A stretch of 64,000 bases of DNA from Lysobacteraceae bacterium NML93-0793 (GCA_002324875.1 NTJG01000015.1:1-64000); one strand, 5' to 3'; counted from the first letter of the stretch, positions 22,415-31,974 are shown. Numbers and translations are program-made. The notes: generated from the sequence alone by a model not told the origin.

Positions 22415-23095
22415 ATGACCGATGCTCCCTCCGCCGCCGCGCTGCGCGCTGCTGCCGACCGTCTGGTGTCGGCGCTGGCCGCACACCCCGATCCCGAGTA
22501 CCGGCTGGCCGTGCTCAAGCGCCTGGTGCGACGGCTGGGTGAGGACCGCTACCCGGTCTTCCTGCGACTGCTCGGCGTCGTCGCCGAGAGCGACGATCTG
22601 CGCGCCCAGCGGCTGCTCGCCGACACGTTCGGGACGGCGCTGCGGCGCATGGATCTCCCCGGCGGCGCCCTGAGTTCCTGGGGCGCGACCCGCCTGCCCG
22701 ACAGCCCCGGACCGCTCGATGCGCGCGCGTTCACGTCCGGCCAGTTCTTCGGCGGATCGCCGCGGCGCATGCTCGGGCCGGTCGAATATCTGACGGTCTG
22801 GCACCTGCAACGCACGCAGCGCACCGCGCTGTCGGCCGAGACCTTCCGCACCAGCCTTGCGCGGATGATCGCGCTGCTCAACCGCAGCGACGATGCGCGC
22901 ACGCTGTATCCGCAGAAGCTCGCGGTCGATGCGCAGAACGAGCTCGAAGGCGCCTACACGCGGGCGACGCGCGAGCGGCTGGCCGCGGTGGCCGCCGCCT
23001 GGACCGCGGGCCGCACGCCCGAGGCGATCGCCCAGGCGGCGCTCGATGCCGTGGCCGCCGACACCCCGCCCGGCTGGGCGGTGCGCGACCTCTGA
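22415..23095 (+). CDS. Hypothetical soluble protein upstream of plsB
   Basis: 226 residues from ATG 22415; a GTG at 22397 would add six. A GATACT -10-like box ends 8 bases before the ATG, so the message may be leaderless. The protein is helical, Arg/Ala/Leu-rich, with Y-R-L-A-V-L-K-R-L-V-R-R-L-G-E-D near residue 36. No signal peptide or membrane segments. Function unknown. It is followed by another unknown gene and plsB on the same strand. Confidence 0.6.
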   Translation: MTDAPSAAALRAAADRLVSALAAHPDPEYRLAVLKRLVRRLGEDRYPVFLRLLGVVAESDDLRAQRLLADTFGTALRRMDLPGGALSSWGATRLPDSPGPLDARAFTSGQFFGGSPRRMLGPVEYLTVWHLQRTQRTALSAETFRTSLARMIALLNRSDDARTLYPQKLAVDAQNELEGAYTRATRERLAAVAAAWTAGRTPEAIAQAALDAVAADTPPGWAVRDL

Positions 23096-23139
23096 GCCAC
23101 CCGCCCACGTGCTTGTGGTGCACAGGCGGGCCATGCACG

Positions 23140-24099
23140 ATGGGCCGTCGAACCACCACCAGCGAACCGCGGACGCCGCCACAGGCCGCCCCCCGTCCGG
23201 GCCGCGGACCCGCCGCCGGGCCGCTGCTCCCCGTGCTGCCGCTGGTGCTGTGGCTGGGCGGGGGCCAGCGCGCGCCCGCCGATGCGCCCGAGCCCGATCC
23301 CGTGACCGGGGGCGCCACGCCGGCCGAGGCCGTCAGCAGCCTGACCGCCCACCTGCGCAGCGGCGATCTGGCCGCCTTCGCCCACGATGCGGTGCCTCCG
23401 GCCCTGGCGCCCGCGCTGGACCAGGCCTGGCGCGAGGGCCGCTCGCGCTGGCCGCTGACCGAGCTGCCGCTGTCGGGCCAGATCCCGGCAGTGCTCGCGG
23501 CGCTGTCCGCGCCGCAGGCCGAGCGCACCCTGCTGCAGGCCTTCAATCGCCAGTTCGCCGGCGCCGACCGCGAGTTGCGTTCGGCGGCGATCGCGCTGGG
23601 CGTGTTCGCGGCGCAGTACCTGGAGCACGACGGCGCCTTCAGCGACGGTGAGCGTGCGCATTACACCCAGCTGGTCGCGGCGATCAGCGACTGGGCCGCG
23701 CAGGCGCCGTTGTCCGACCGCGAGCGTGCCCGCGCCGCGATCACCGCGCTGGTCGAGGCCAGCCGCCAGGGCGGCGTCGGCGACGACGCGCGTCTGGGGC
23801 AGGCAGGCATGCCCGCCGGCCTGACGGCGTTGTCGCCGGTGTTCTCGGCCGCCAAACAGCAGCTGCGCGCCTACGGTCTCGACCTCGACATGGCCTTCGA
23901 CAGCCTCGAGGTCTCCCTGCTCGAACAGACCGGCGACACCGCCCGGGTGCGGATGCGCTACCTGCTGGCGGGGCGGCCCGTCGATGCCGTCGTCGCGGTC
24001 GAGCGGGTCGCGGGGCGCTGGTACGTCACGGATTTCCTCCGTCACGCACGCGCGGCCGCCGCGGTACCCCCGGCCGACGCTGGGCCGGGCGGATCCTGA
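23140..24099 (+). CDS. Hypothetical exported or membrane-anchored protein upstream of plsB
   Basis: 319 residues from ATG 23140. A basic, Pro-rich N-terminus leads to one hydrophobic segment (about 27-42), which could be a signal anchor. The remainder is helical, with a C-terminal domain ending in alternating strands (A-R-V-R-M-R-Y-L-L-A-G...G-R-W-Y-V-T-D-F-L-R), reminiscent of NTF2-like or lumazine-type periplasmic domains. No family assigned. It ends 52 bases before plsB. Confidence 0.6.
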   Translation: MGRRTTTSEPRTPPQAAPRPGRGPAAGPLLPVLPLVLWLGGGQRAPADAPEPDPVTGGATPAEAVSSLTAHLRSGDLAAFAHDAVPPALAPALDQAWREGRSRWPLTELPLSGQIPAVLAALSAPQAERTLLQAFNRQFAGADRELRSAAIALGVFAAQYLEHDGAFSDGERAHYTQLVAAISDWAAQAPLSDRERARAAITALVEASRQGGVGDDARLGQAGMPAGLTALSPVFSAAKQQLRAYGLDLDMAFDSLEVSLLEQTGDTARVRMRYLLAGRPVDAVVAVERVAGRWYVTDFLRHARAAAAVPPADAGPGGS

Positions 24100-24138
24100 A
24101 CACGCAGGTGGGCCCACGGCCTGCCGGCCGGGCTTGGG

Positions 24139-24144
24139 CATAAT
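24139..24144 (+). promoter_or_regulatory. -10 box (CATAAT) of a probable leaderless plsB transcript
   Basis: CATAAT ends 7 bases before the ATG at 24152, the distance expected between a -10 box and +1. There is no Shine-Dalgarno sequence. No clear -35 box is visible, as is common in this genome. Confidence 0.45.
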
Positions 24145-24151
24145 GCCGCCG

Positions 24152-26860
24152 ATGCCCGACCAACCTTCCCTGCAGTTCCCGGGTGGCCAGGACCCCCGCC
24201 GCGCCGCCGACCCCGGGCGCGACGCCGGCGCGCCCGGCCCTGTCGACGACACGGCGGCCCTGCCGAACGATGAGGCCACGACGCCCGTGGGCGATGTCCC
24301 GCCGCCCGCCGCCGCGTTGCCGGTTCCGATGGCCCCACGACCGCGCGCGCCGCGTGTGCCCTGGTGGGCCGGCCTGCTCGGCCGGCTGATGCGGCCGTGG
24401 ATCGCCCTGAAGGTCGAGCCGCAGACGCCCGAGGCGCTGGTCGACCACCGCCCGGTCTGCTACGTGCTGGAGGACTACGGCCTGTCGAACGCGCTGATCC
24501 TCGAGCGCGCCTGTCGCGAGGCCGGACTGCCGTCGCCGCTGCAGCCGCTGCCGGGCGATCCGCTGGGGCGCAAGCGCGCCTACGTCGCGCTGTCCCGGCG
24601 CAATGCCGGCGGCGCGCTGGCGCTGGCGGCCGGCATGGCGCCGTCGAAGTCCACGCACTCCGAATCGCTGTCGCGCCTGCTCGAGGCGCACCGCCTCGAT
24701 CCCGCGCTCGACGTGCAGGTGGTGCCGGTGTCGATCTTCGTCGGCCGCTCGCCCGACAAGGCGAACGGCTGGTTCTCGGTGCTGTTCTCGGAGAACTGGG
24801 CGATCGTGGGCCGCTTCCGCCGCCTGCTGTCGATCCTGCTCAACGGCCGCGACACCCTGGTGCGCTTCGCCGAGCCGGTCGAGGTGCGCCCGCTGCTGGC
24901 CGAGGACCTCGGTGCCGAGCGCACCGTGCGCAAGCTCTCGCGCGTGCTGCGTACGCATTTCAACCGGGTGCGCGAGGCGATCATCGGGCCGGACCTGTCC
25001 ACGCGCCGCCTGCTGGTGGACAAGGTGCTGGCCTCGCCGTCGGTCAAGGACGCGATCGCCGACCAGGCGCGCCGCGACAACAGCAAGCCCGAGGACGCGT
25101 GGAAGAAGGCCCACGCCTACGCCTACGAGATCGCCGCCGACTACTCGCACCCGGTGGTGCGTTCGGCGAGCTTCCTGCTCACCACGGTGTGGAACCGGAT
25201 CTTCCGCGGCGTGCTGGTGCACCATCTCGACCGCTTCAAGGACGCCGCGCCCGGGCACGAGATCGTCTACGTGCCCAGCCACCGCAGTCACATGGACTAT
25301 CTGCTGCTGTCGTATCTGCTCTACGGCCGCGGCATCGTGCCGCCGCACATCTTCGCCGGCGTCAATCTCAACCTGCCGGTCATCGGCACGCTGCTGCGCA
25401 AGGGCGGTGCGTTCTTCGCCCGGCGCAGCTTCCGCGGCAATGCGCTGTATTCGGCGGTGTTCTCCGAATACATGGCGCAGCTGGTCGGTGGCGGCTATTC
25501 GATCGAGTACTTCATCGAGGGCGGCCGCTCGCGCACCGGGCGGCTGCTGCCGCCCAAGGGCGGCGCGCTGGTGATGACCCTGCGCGCGTATCTGCGCGAG
25601 CCGCGCAAGCCGGTGCTGTTCCAGCCGGTCTACATCGGCTACGAGAAGCTGATGGAGGGCAACAGCTATCTCGACGAACTGTCGGGCAAGCAGAAGAAGA
25701 AGGAGTCGATCTGGCAGCTGCTGTGGAGCATCCCGCAGGTGCTGCGCAGCAATTACGGCCAGGTGGTGGTGAACTTCGGCGAGCCGATCCACCTCAGCGA
25801 CGTGCTCGCCGAGCTGGCGCCCGAGTGGGACGGCGGCCCGGTCGCCGAGGACGACAAGCCCGCGTGGCTGGCCACCACGGTCGACGTGCTGGCCCAGCGC
25901 ATCCACGTCAACATCAACCGCGCCGCGGACGTGAACCCGATCAACCTGCTGGCGATGGCGCTGCTGTCGACGCCCAAGCACGCGATGGGCGAGGCGGATC
26001 TGCTTGCGCAGATCGCGCTGTCGAAGCAGATGCTGGTCGAGGTGCCGTATTCCGACCGGGTGACCGTGACCCCGCATTCGCCGGCCGAGATCGTCGCCCA
26101 TGGCGAGGAGATCGGCGTGCTCGAACGCGTCGCGCATCCGCTCGGTGACGTGCTGCGCGTCGACGACGAACAGGCGGTGCTGCTCACCTATTACCGCAAC
26201 AACGTGCTGCACCTCTACACCGCCTCGGCGTGGATCGCCTGCTGCTTCCTGCACAACCGGCGCATGAGCCGGCACACCGTGCGCCGGCTGGGCCGCACCA
26301 TGTACCCGTTCCTGCAGGCCGAGCTGTTCCTGCCGTGGAACGAGGACGGATTCGCCGAACGCATCGAGCGCACGTTCGACGTGTTCGTGCGCGAAGGCCT
26401 GCTCGAGGTCGCCAGCAGCGACGACGGCGAGGTGTTCGCGCGCAATGCCGGCCAGACCGACGAGGTGTTCCGTCTGCGTGCGCTCAGCCATCCGCTGCAG
26501 CAGGCCTTCGAGCGCTACTACATCGCGATCTCGGTGCTGGCCAAGAACGGGCCGGGCACGCTGGGCGCGGGTGAACTCGAAAGCCTGTGCCAGCTCGCCG
26601 CGCAGCGGCTGTCGCTGCTCTATGCTCCGGCCGCGCCGGAGTTCTTCGACAAGTCGCTGTTCCGCGGGTTCATCCAGAAGCTGCGAGAGCTGGGCCTGGT
26701 CAAGCTCGACGGCAACAGCAAGCTGGTGTTCGACGAGCGCCTGGCGGTGCTGGCCAAGGATGCGAAGGTGATCCTCGGCCGCGAACTGCGCCATTCGATC
26801 GAGAAGGTCAGTCCCGAAGCGGTGCGCGCCGTCCCGGTACCCCCGCCGCCTGCCGACTGA
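24152..26860 (+). CDS. plsB: Glycerol-3-phosphate 1-O-acyltransferase PlsB
   Basis: 902 residues (ATG 24143 would add three). PlsB puts the first acyl chain on glycerol-3-phosphate at the inner membrane, opening phospholipid synthesis. The catalytic motif H-x4-D is seen in V-P-S-H-R-S-H-M-D-Y-L-L-L, with later blocks G-G-A-F-F-A-R-R-S-F-R-G, F-I-E-G-G-R-S-R-T-G-R and P-V-Y-I-G-Y-E-K-L. The first 100 residues are a Pro/Ala-rich extension not found in E. coli PlsB (807 residues). A -10-like box just upstream suggests a leaderless message. It converges on the YdcH-like gene. Confidence 0.96.
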   Translation: MPDQPSLQFPGGQDPRRAADPGRDAGAPGPVDDTAALPNDEATTPVGDVPPPAAALPVPMAPRPRAPRVPWWAGLLGRLMRPWIALKVEPQTPEALVDHRPVCYVLEDYGLSNALILERACREAGLPSPLQPLPGDPLGRKRAYVALSRRNAGGALALAAGMAPSKSTHSESLSRLLEAHRLDPALDVQVVPVSIFVGRSPDKANGWFSVLFSENWAIVGRFRRLLSILLNGRDTLVRFAEPVEVRPLLAEDLGAERTVRKLSRVLRTHFNRVREAIIGPDLSTRRLLVDKVLASPSVKDAIADQARRDNSKPEDAWKKAHAYAYEIAADYSHPVVRSASFLLTTVWNRIFRGVLVHHLDRFKDAAPGHEIVYVPSHRSHMDYLLLSYLLYGRGIVPPHIFAGVNLNLPVIGTLLRKGGAFFARRSFRGNALYSAVFSEYMAQLVGGGYSIEYFIEGGRSRTGRLLPPKGGALVMTLRAYLREPRKPVLFQPVYIGYEKLMEGNSYLDELSGKQKKKESIWQLLWSIPQVLRSNYGQVVVNFGEPIHLSDVLAELAPEWDGGPVAEDDKPAWLATTVDVLAQRIHVNINRAADVNPINLLAMALLSTPKHAMGEADLLAQIALSKQMLVEVPYSDRVTVTPHSPAEIVAHGEEIGVLERVAHPLGDVLRVDDEQAVLLTYYRNNVLHLYTASAWIACCFLHNRRMSRHTVRRLGRTMYPFLQAELFLPWNEDGFAERIERTFDVFVREGLLEVASSDDGEVFARNAGQTDEVFRLRALSHPLQQAFERYYIAISVLAKNGPGTLGAGELESLCQLAAQRLSLLYAPAAPEFFDKSLFRGFIQKLRELGLVKLDGNSKLVFDERLAVLAKDAKVILGRELRHSIEKVSPEAVRAVPVPPPPAD

Positions 26861-26917
26861 CACGTCGCGCGGCCGGCGTCATCCCGGACACGCCGTGGAT
26901 GCGCGGCAGGCCGGCGC

Positions 26918-27142
26918 TCAGGCCGGTTCGTCTGGAATCAGCGCCGATTCCAGCCGGGCAATCGCGTCCTTGAGCAGCAGCTTGCGCTTCTTCAGGCGCT
27001 TCAGCGTGAGCTCCTCGTGCGCGGGATCGGCCTGCAGTCGCTGGATTTCCGCGTCGAGTTCGCGATGCTCGCGACGCAAGGCCACCAGCCGGAAACCGGC
27101 GGTGTCCTCGTGACCGCTGTCGTCGATGGGCTCGAGCGCCAT
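26918..27142 (-). CDS. YdcH-like small coiled-coil protein (DUF465)
   Basis: 74 residues, highly charged helix pair with the DUF465 pattern E-H-R-E-L-D-A-E-I-Q-R-L and L-K-R-L-K-K-R-K-L-L-L-K-D. No membrane segment. Function unknown in the family. The -10-like TAAGCT lies 6 bases before the ATG, again suggesting a leaderless transcript. It converges with plsB and diverges from the 27302 gene. Confidence 0.85.
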   Translation of the reverse strand: MALEPIDDSGHEDTAGFRLVALRREHRELDAEIQRLQADPAHEELTLKRLKKRKLLLKDAIARLESALIPDEPA

Positions 27143-27205
27143 GCCCCGAGCTTACCCGATGCCCCGTCCGCCACTCTTGGCGGCCGCCGGACGGCCTGCA
27201 AGAAT

Positions 27206-27239
27206 GCGCGGCACGCCAGACGGGGATGGCGTGCCGCGC
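27206..27239. repeat. Perfect 13-bp inverted repeat between divergent genes
   Basis: GCGCGGCACGCCA and its exact complement are separated by 8 bases. It lies 64 bases upstream of the YdcH-like start and 63 bases upstream of the 27302 start, exactly central. It could be an operator serving both promoters or an mRNA hairpin. No T-tract, so not a terminator. Confidence 0.6.
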
Positions 27240-27301
27240 CGGACGACCGCGCGCCGCTCCCGCTCGCGGCGCCCCGACCGCATCCGCCAAGGACGTCCAC
27301 G

Positions 27302-27883
27302 ATGCGCAAGACCCCGCTCCGCCCCGCCACCGCCCTCCTCGCGACCGCCCTGCTCGCCGCCGCTGCCGGCGTCTCCGCCCAGGAAAAATACGACGGCTAC
27401 CTGTGCTGCAACATGCGCAGCGACGGCAGCTGGATCAGCGACAGCAACTACGCCGAGAACGGCAAGCGCGTGATTCCGGTGGGCACGCCCGTCAGCGTCA
27501 CCGGCTACGGCCGCCAGCGCATCAACGTGCGTATCGATGGCGAGCGCCAGGCGATCGGCAACGACTACAGCCGCGACATCGGCCTGGCCGACTTCGCCCG
27601 CCGCTATGTGGTGACCGAGGATCCGGCGGCGAAGATCGCCGGCTATCCGGCCAAGATCCAGGACGCGATCAAGCGCGCCAAGATCACCCCGGGCATGACC
27701 CGCGAACAGGTGCTGATGGCGCTGGGCTATCCGATCAGCAGCGAGAACCCGGATCTGAGCGCCGACCTGTGGCGCTACTGGATGAGCAGCTTCGCCGAGT
27801 TCCAGGTGCAGTTCGACGGCAACGGCCGGGTGCGTGAGATCACCACCGACGCGAACACCCGCAACCTGGTGTGGGTGCCCTGA
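27302..27883 (+). CDS. Secreted protein with BamE/SmpA-like domain
   Basis: 193 residues. The ATG at 27302 starts a good signal peptide (hydrophobic about 10-23, cleavage after V-S-A). There is no lipobox. The C-terminal 75 residues have the SmpA/OmlA fold pattern: I-T-P-G-M-T-R-E-Q-V-L-M-A-L-G-Y-P, L-W-R-Y-W and V-Q-F-D-G-N-G-R-V. The N-terminal half is a small domain with a C-C pair (C-C-N-M-R-S-D-G-S-W). It is probably periplasmic or outer-membrane associated. It is not the canonical BamE itself, which is smaller and lipidated. Confidence 0.7.
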   Translation: MRKTPLRPATALLATALLAAAAGVSAQEKYDGYLCCNMRSDGSWISDSNYAENGKRVIPVGTPVSVTGYGRQRINVRIDGERQAIGNDYSRDIGLADFARRYVVTEDPAAKIAGYPAKIQDAIKRAKITPGMTREQVLMALGYPISSENPDLSADLWRYWMSSFAEFQVQFDGNGRVREITTDANTRNLVWVP

Positions 27884-27906
27884 ACAGGGCGCGCCGCAGG
27901 TGATCC

Positions 27907-27932
27907 ACACGGGCGCCGGACGGCGCCCGTGT
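27907..27932. terminator. Strong hairpin between convergent genes, possible bidirectional terminator
   Basis: A perfect 11-bp stem (ACACGGGCGCC / GGCGCCCGTGT) with a GGAC loop, 24 bases after the 27883 stop and 15 bases before the end of the ABC-F gene. There is no T-run on either side, so intrinsic termination would be inefficient. Confidence 0.5.
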
Positions 27933-27946
27933 CGTATGCGGTGCCG

Positions 27947-29594
27947 TCATGCGACGGTCAGGGTGTCGCCATCGAGCTGCAGCCTGTGGGTCAGTTCGAG
28001 CGCATCGAGCACGGCCGTGTCGTGACTGACCACCAGCAGCGCGCCGGGCCAGGCCCGCAGCAACGCGACGAGCGCGTCGACACTGTCGAAGTCGAGATGG
28101 CTGGCCGGCTCGTCGAGCAGCAACAGCGGCGCGACCGGCTGCGACCCGGCGGCTGCGGCGATGGCGACGCGCATGCGTTCGCCACCCGACAGTGTCCCCA
28201 GTGCCTGCCGCGCGCGCGCCGGGCAATCCCAGCAGCGCGAGGCGGGTCGCGATCCCGGCCGGCGGGATGTCCGGCATCCGCGACTGCAGCCAGTCGAGCG
28301 CCGGCGTCGCGGCGGGCAGGGCCGCGAGATGCTGATCGAGCGACTGCACCGGCACATGCGCAGTCACCTGGCCGTGCGCGAGTGGGCCGTGCCCGGCGAT
28401 TGCACGCAACAGCGTCGACTTGCCGCTGCCGTTGCGGCCTTCCAGTCCGATGCGCACCGGGCCGCTGCAGGTCCAGGTGAGCGCGCCCCGCGGTGACGGC
28501 GCGCACGGGTGCACGTCCTCGAACGTGAGTATCCGCCGGCCTTCCGGCAGCGCCAGCGCGACGCGGTCCACAAAGTCCGGCGCGGCGACGTGTTCCATCG
28601 CGGCGTAGGCGCGGCGCGCCGCGGTATCGGCGGCGTCGACACGGCTAGTGAGCCCGGCTTGCGTGCGTGCACGGGCGCGATCCGCGCGATCGGCGCGGTG
28701 ATCGAGCAGCAGCGGCGACTGGTTCTCGGTGCGTGCGTCGCGCCGCCCCCGCGCGCTGCGTTGCTCGATGCGTGCGCGCGCGAGCATCGCATCGCGGCGT
28801 GTCCGGGACCGCTCGGTGCGCGCCGCGTCCAGCGCCTCCGCTTCGAGTGCGCGACGCGCCGCTTGCGCCGCGCGCCAGACGTCGAGATTGCCGTCGGTCC
28901 GGTGCAACGCGCCGTCGCGCAGTTCGAGGATGCCGGGCATCGCCGCGAGCCATGCAGGGTCGTGCGTCACCACCAGGACCGCGCCCGGATGCACCAGTAC
29001 CCGGTCACGCCAGTACGCGGATGCCGCCGCATCGAGGAAGATGCTGGGTTCGTCGAGCAGCAGCACGCCCGCGTCGCCGCGCAGCAACGCGAGCAGACGC
29101 AGCTGCTGGCGTTCGCCACCCGACAGCTGCGCGGGATCGGCATCGAGATCGACGGCCGCGAGCCCCGCCGCATCGAGCTGCGCACGCAGATCGGCTTCCA
29201 GCGTCCAGTCGTCGTCGATGCAGGCGAGATCGCGCGCATCGCCGCGACCGGCGAGCACGCGGCGCAGCGCATCCACGTGCGGGCCCGCGCCCAGCAGATC
29301 GACGACGCGTGCCGGCAATGCGTCCTGCAGCTGCGGCAGCCAGGCGATACGTGCGTCGGTATCGATGCTCGCCTCGCCCGGCGGCAACGCACCGGCGAGC
29401 AGGCGCAGCAGCGTGGTCTTGCCGCTGCCGTTGGCGCCGATCAGTGCGACGGGGCCGCGTGGCAGGACGAGTTCGAGACCGGTGAACAGCGCGCGGCCGT
29501 CGCCGCGCACGGCCGACAGGTGTCGGGCGCGCAGGATCGGGGACGGCACGGCAGCGCCGGCGCGATGCGCGCGCGGGCAGGACGGAGACGGCAT
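27947..29594 (-). pseudogene. ABC-F ATPase with a frameshift in a GC tract
   Basis: Two ABC domains without membrane segments, the Uup/EttA (ABC-F) layout. Domain 1 has [17 protein letters not shown] and L-L-L-D-E-P-S; domain 2 has R-N-G-S-G-K-S-T and, in a different frame, L-S-G-G-E-R-M-R-V, L-L-L-L-D-E-P-A-S-H-L-D and V-V-S-H-D. The frame changes at 28209-28219, a (CG)5C tract; one more GC unit would join L-P-G-A-R-A to R-Q-A-L-G-T-L-S-G-G-E-R seamlessly. It is a young pseudogene, a slippage-variable gene or a sequencing error. ABC-F proteins act on ribosomes. Confidence 0.8.
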
Positions 29595-29810
29595 GGGAGA
29601 CCTCGCAGCAACAGCGGACAGGTGCAGGCCCGGCGCGGGCGTGCAGGCAACCGGATGTCAGGCGATGGAATCCACGAGGGCGATGCTCCGGGGCGGGCGC
29701 GGAAGGCCCGGCGAGGGACGCAGTCTAGCGGCGGTGGCGCCGATGCGGCTGAACGCAGGCCGCCACGTGCCGCGCGGCACGTGTGGGCGCGACGCGCCGG
29801 ATCCGCCCGG

Positions 29811-29816
29811 TAAACT
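29811..29816 (+). promoter_or_regulatory. -10 box (TAAACT) of a probable leaderless ttcA transcript
   Basis: TAAACT ends 7 bases before the ttcA ATG at 29824 and no Shine-Dalgarno sequence is present. The 229-base gap back to the ABC-F start otherwise holds no gene. Confidence 0.45.
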
Positions 29817-29823
29817 AGGCCCG

Positions 29824-30723
29824 ATGAGCACCGTCCTGCCCCTGCACGAACCCCTGCCGCGCTCGCGGGATCCACGCCGCGGCGCACCCGATACGCCCGA
29901 TGCGCAGAAGCTGGCGACGCGCCTGCGCCACCAGGTGGGCCGCGCGATCGCCGACTTCGGCATGATCGAGGACGGCGACAAGGTGATGGTGTGCCTGTCC
30001 GGCGGCAAGGACAGCTACACGATGCTCGACATCCTGCTGCAGTTGCAGAAGAAGGCGCCGGTGCGGTTCTCGATCACCGCGGTCAATCTCGACCAGAAGC
30101 AGCCCGGCTTTCCCGAGCACATCCTGCCCACGTATCTCGAATCGCTGGGTGTGGACTTCCACATCATCGAGCAGGACACCTACTCGGTCGTCAGCCGGGT
30201 GATCCCGGAAGGCAAGACGATGTGCTCGCTGTGTTCGCGCCTGCGTCGCGGCGCGCTGTACACCTACGCGGAAGCCAACGGCTTCACCAAGATCGCGCTC
30301 GGCCACCATCGCGACGATCTGGTCGCGACGTTCTTCCTCAACCTGTTCTTCCACGCCAAGCTCAGCGGCATGCCGCCGAAGCTGCGCAGCGACGACGGCC
30401 GGCACATCGTGATCCGTCCGCTGGCCTACGCGGCCGAGGACGACATCGCCGCGTATGCGCAGGCGAAGGCGTTCCCGATCATTCCCTGCAACCTCTGCGG
30501 CTCGCAGGAGAACCTGCAGCGCAAGCAGGTCGGCCTGATGATGCGGCAGTGGGAACGCGACACGCCCGGCCGCATCGAAACCATCGCCCGCGCGCTCGGC
30601 GATATCCGGCCCTCGCAGCTCAGCGACCCGAAGCTGTTCGACTTCCTCTCGCTGGGTGCTTCGATGCCCGACACCGCCCGAGCCGACGCACACGCGTGGA
30701 TGGCGGACGCGTCGCCGTCCTGA
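29824..30723 (+). CDS. ttcA: tRNA 2-thiocytidine synthetase TtcA
   Basis: 299 residues. TtcA makes 2-thiocytidine at position 32 of some tRNAs with ATP and an iron-sulfur cluster. The PP-loop S-G-G-K-D-S is at 59-64, and the two cluster-binding pairs C-S-L-C and C-N-L-C-G are present at the expected places (about 140 and 222). The G-H-H-R-D-D segment lies between. ATG 29824 was chosen because the family begins about 30 residues before the [10 protein letters not shown] block and a -10 box ends 7 bases upstream. Confidence 0.96.
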   Translation: MSTVLPLHEPLPRSRDPRRGAPDTPDAQKLATRLRHQVGRAIADFGMIEDGDKVMVCLSGGKDSYTMLDILLQLQKKAPVRFSITAVNLDQKQPGFPEHILPTYLESLGVDFHIIEQDTYSVVSRVIPEGKTMCSLCSRLRRGALYTYAEANGFTKIALGHHRDDLVATFFLNLFFHAKLSGMPPKLRSDDGRHIVIRPLAYAAEDDIAAYAQAKAFPIIPCNLCGSQENLQRKQVGLMMRQWERDTPGRIETIARALGDIRPSQLSDPKLFDFLSLGASMPDTARADAHAWMADASPS

Positions 30724-30743
30724 CGCTGGGCGCCCGCCGCATC

Positions 30744-30828
30744 CGTCACTCCCGCGGAAGCGGGACTCCAGCGGCTTCCGGCGCTCGCGAAGCACGGACA
30801 CTGGATTCCCGCGTCTGCGGGAATGACG
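30744..30828. repeat. Inverted pair of REP-like elements
   Basis: Two short palindromic units face each other: 30744-30771 (CGTCACTCCCGCGG...) and 30801-30828 (CTGGATTCCCGCG...GGGAATGACG). The same unit recurs at 44781-44808, 47050-47077 and 47169-47193. Each is a small hairpin. They lie between ttcA and rdgC and may also act as a transcript end. Confidence 0.8.
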
Positions 30829-30877
30829 AAGATCTCGTTCTGTTCACCACCCCCCGATCACTGACCACGGCCCTTCG

Positions 30878-31780
30878 ATGTTCTTCAGAAATCTCACCCT
30901 GTTCCGCTTCCCCACCGCCCTCGACCTGTCGGAACTCGAGGCGCGCCTGGCCGAATTTCCGCTCAAGCCGGTCGGTCCGCTCGAAATGTCCTCGCGCGGC
31001 TTCGTCTCGCCGATCGCCCGCGACGGCGAGGCGATGACGCATCGCATCGAGGACGCGATCTGGGTCACCGTCGGCGGCGAGGAGAAGATCCTGCCCGGCC
31101 CGGTGGTCAACGAACTGCTGGCACGGCGCATCGAGGAGTTCGAGGACAAGCAGGGGCGCAAGCCCGGCGGCAAGCTGCGCAAGCAGATGAAGGACGATCT
31201 GCTGCAGGAACTGATGCCGCGCGCGTTCGTCAAGCCGGTGCGCAGCGATGCACTGATCGACACCGAGCACGGCGTGGTCGCGGTCAACAGCTCCAGCCGC
31301 AAGAGCGCGGAGAACGTGGTGTCGGAGATCCGTACCGCGCTCGGCAGCTTTCCCGCGCTGCCGCTCAATGCCGAAGTGTCGCCGCGTGTGGTGATGACCG
31401 GCTGGATCGCCGGCGAGCCGCTGCCCGACGGGCTGACGCTGGGCGAGGAGTGCGAGCTCAAGGATCCCTCGGACCAGGGCGCGATCGTGCGCTGCCAGCG
31501 CCAGGACCTGCAGTGCGAGGAGATCACCCGGCATCTCGATGCCGGCAAGCAGGTGACGAAGCTCGCACTGAATCTCGACGACCACGTCTCGTTCGTGCTC
31601 GGCGAGGATCTGATCATCCGCAAGTTCAAGCTGCTCGACGGTGCACTCGATTCGCTCGAGCACACCGAGAACGACGACATGCGCGCCGAACTCGACGCGC
31701 GCTTCGCGCTGATGCGCGGCGAGTTCAAGCGCCTGTTCACGGTGCTCGAAGGCGCGTTGAAGCTGTCGAAGGCGGAATAA
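30878..31780 (+). CDS. rdgC: Recombination-associated protein RdgC
   Basis: 300 residues, the family length. It opens M-F-F-R-N-L-T-L-F-R-F-P and has G-F-V-S-P-I, the R-K-P-G-G-K-L-R-K-Q-M-K-D block and V-S-F-V-L-G-E-D-L-I-I-R-K-F-K-L-L-D near the end. RdgC forms a DNA-encircling ring dimer and restrains RecA. A REP pair separates it from ttcA. Confidence 0.96.
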   Translation: MFFRNLTLFRFPTALDLSELEARLAEFPLKPVGPLEMSSRGFVSPIARDGEAMTHRIEDAIWVTVGGEEKILPGPVVNELLARRIEEFEDKQGRKPGGKLRKQMKDDLLQELMPRAFVKPVRSDALIDTEHGVVAVNSSSRKSAENVVSEIRTALGSFPALPLNAEVSPRVVMTGWIAGEPLPDGLTLGEECELKDPSDQGAIVRCQRQDLQCEEITRHLDAGKQVTKLALNLDDHVSFVLGEDLIIRKFKLLDGALDSLEHTENDDMRAELDARFALMRGEFKRLFTVLEGALKLSKAE

Positions 31781-31869
31781 CCGCAGCCGCGCGACGTCGG
31801 GACCGCTCTGGCGTGTCGTCGCCATAGCGGTGAAGGCGGATCCACCGGACGGTCGAAGCGTCGAGACGG

Positions 31870-31935
31870 TGGATTCCCGCGAGACCGGACATGCGGCCGT
31901 TGGAAGCCGCCGGAATGACGGGCTCGCGGCATGCG
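31870..31935. repeat. Second short dispersed repeat, unit 1
   Basis: The stretch around ACCGGACATGCGGCCGTTGG (31884-31903) followed by AAGCCGC-x-GGAATGA is found in reverse orientation and with a few changes at 37911-37965. It begins with GGATTCCCGC, so it may be a diverged relative of the REP units. Confidence 0.55.
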
Positions 31936-31974
31936 CACACGTCGTGGCGCGCATGTCGCGACACGCGCAGCGCA

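Noticed and set aside
24026-26863. 945-codon open frame antisense to plsB
   Set aside because: High GC makes long antisense frames common; it is His/Arg/Gln-rich without domains, and plsB is certain.
29595-29823. Extension of ttcA upstream in the same open frame to 28729
   Set aside because: The extension overlaps the ABC-F gene, is Arg/Ser-rich and lies before the -10 box; family length fits ATG 29824.
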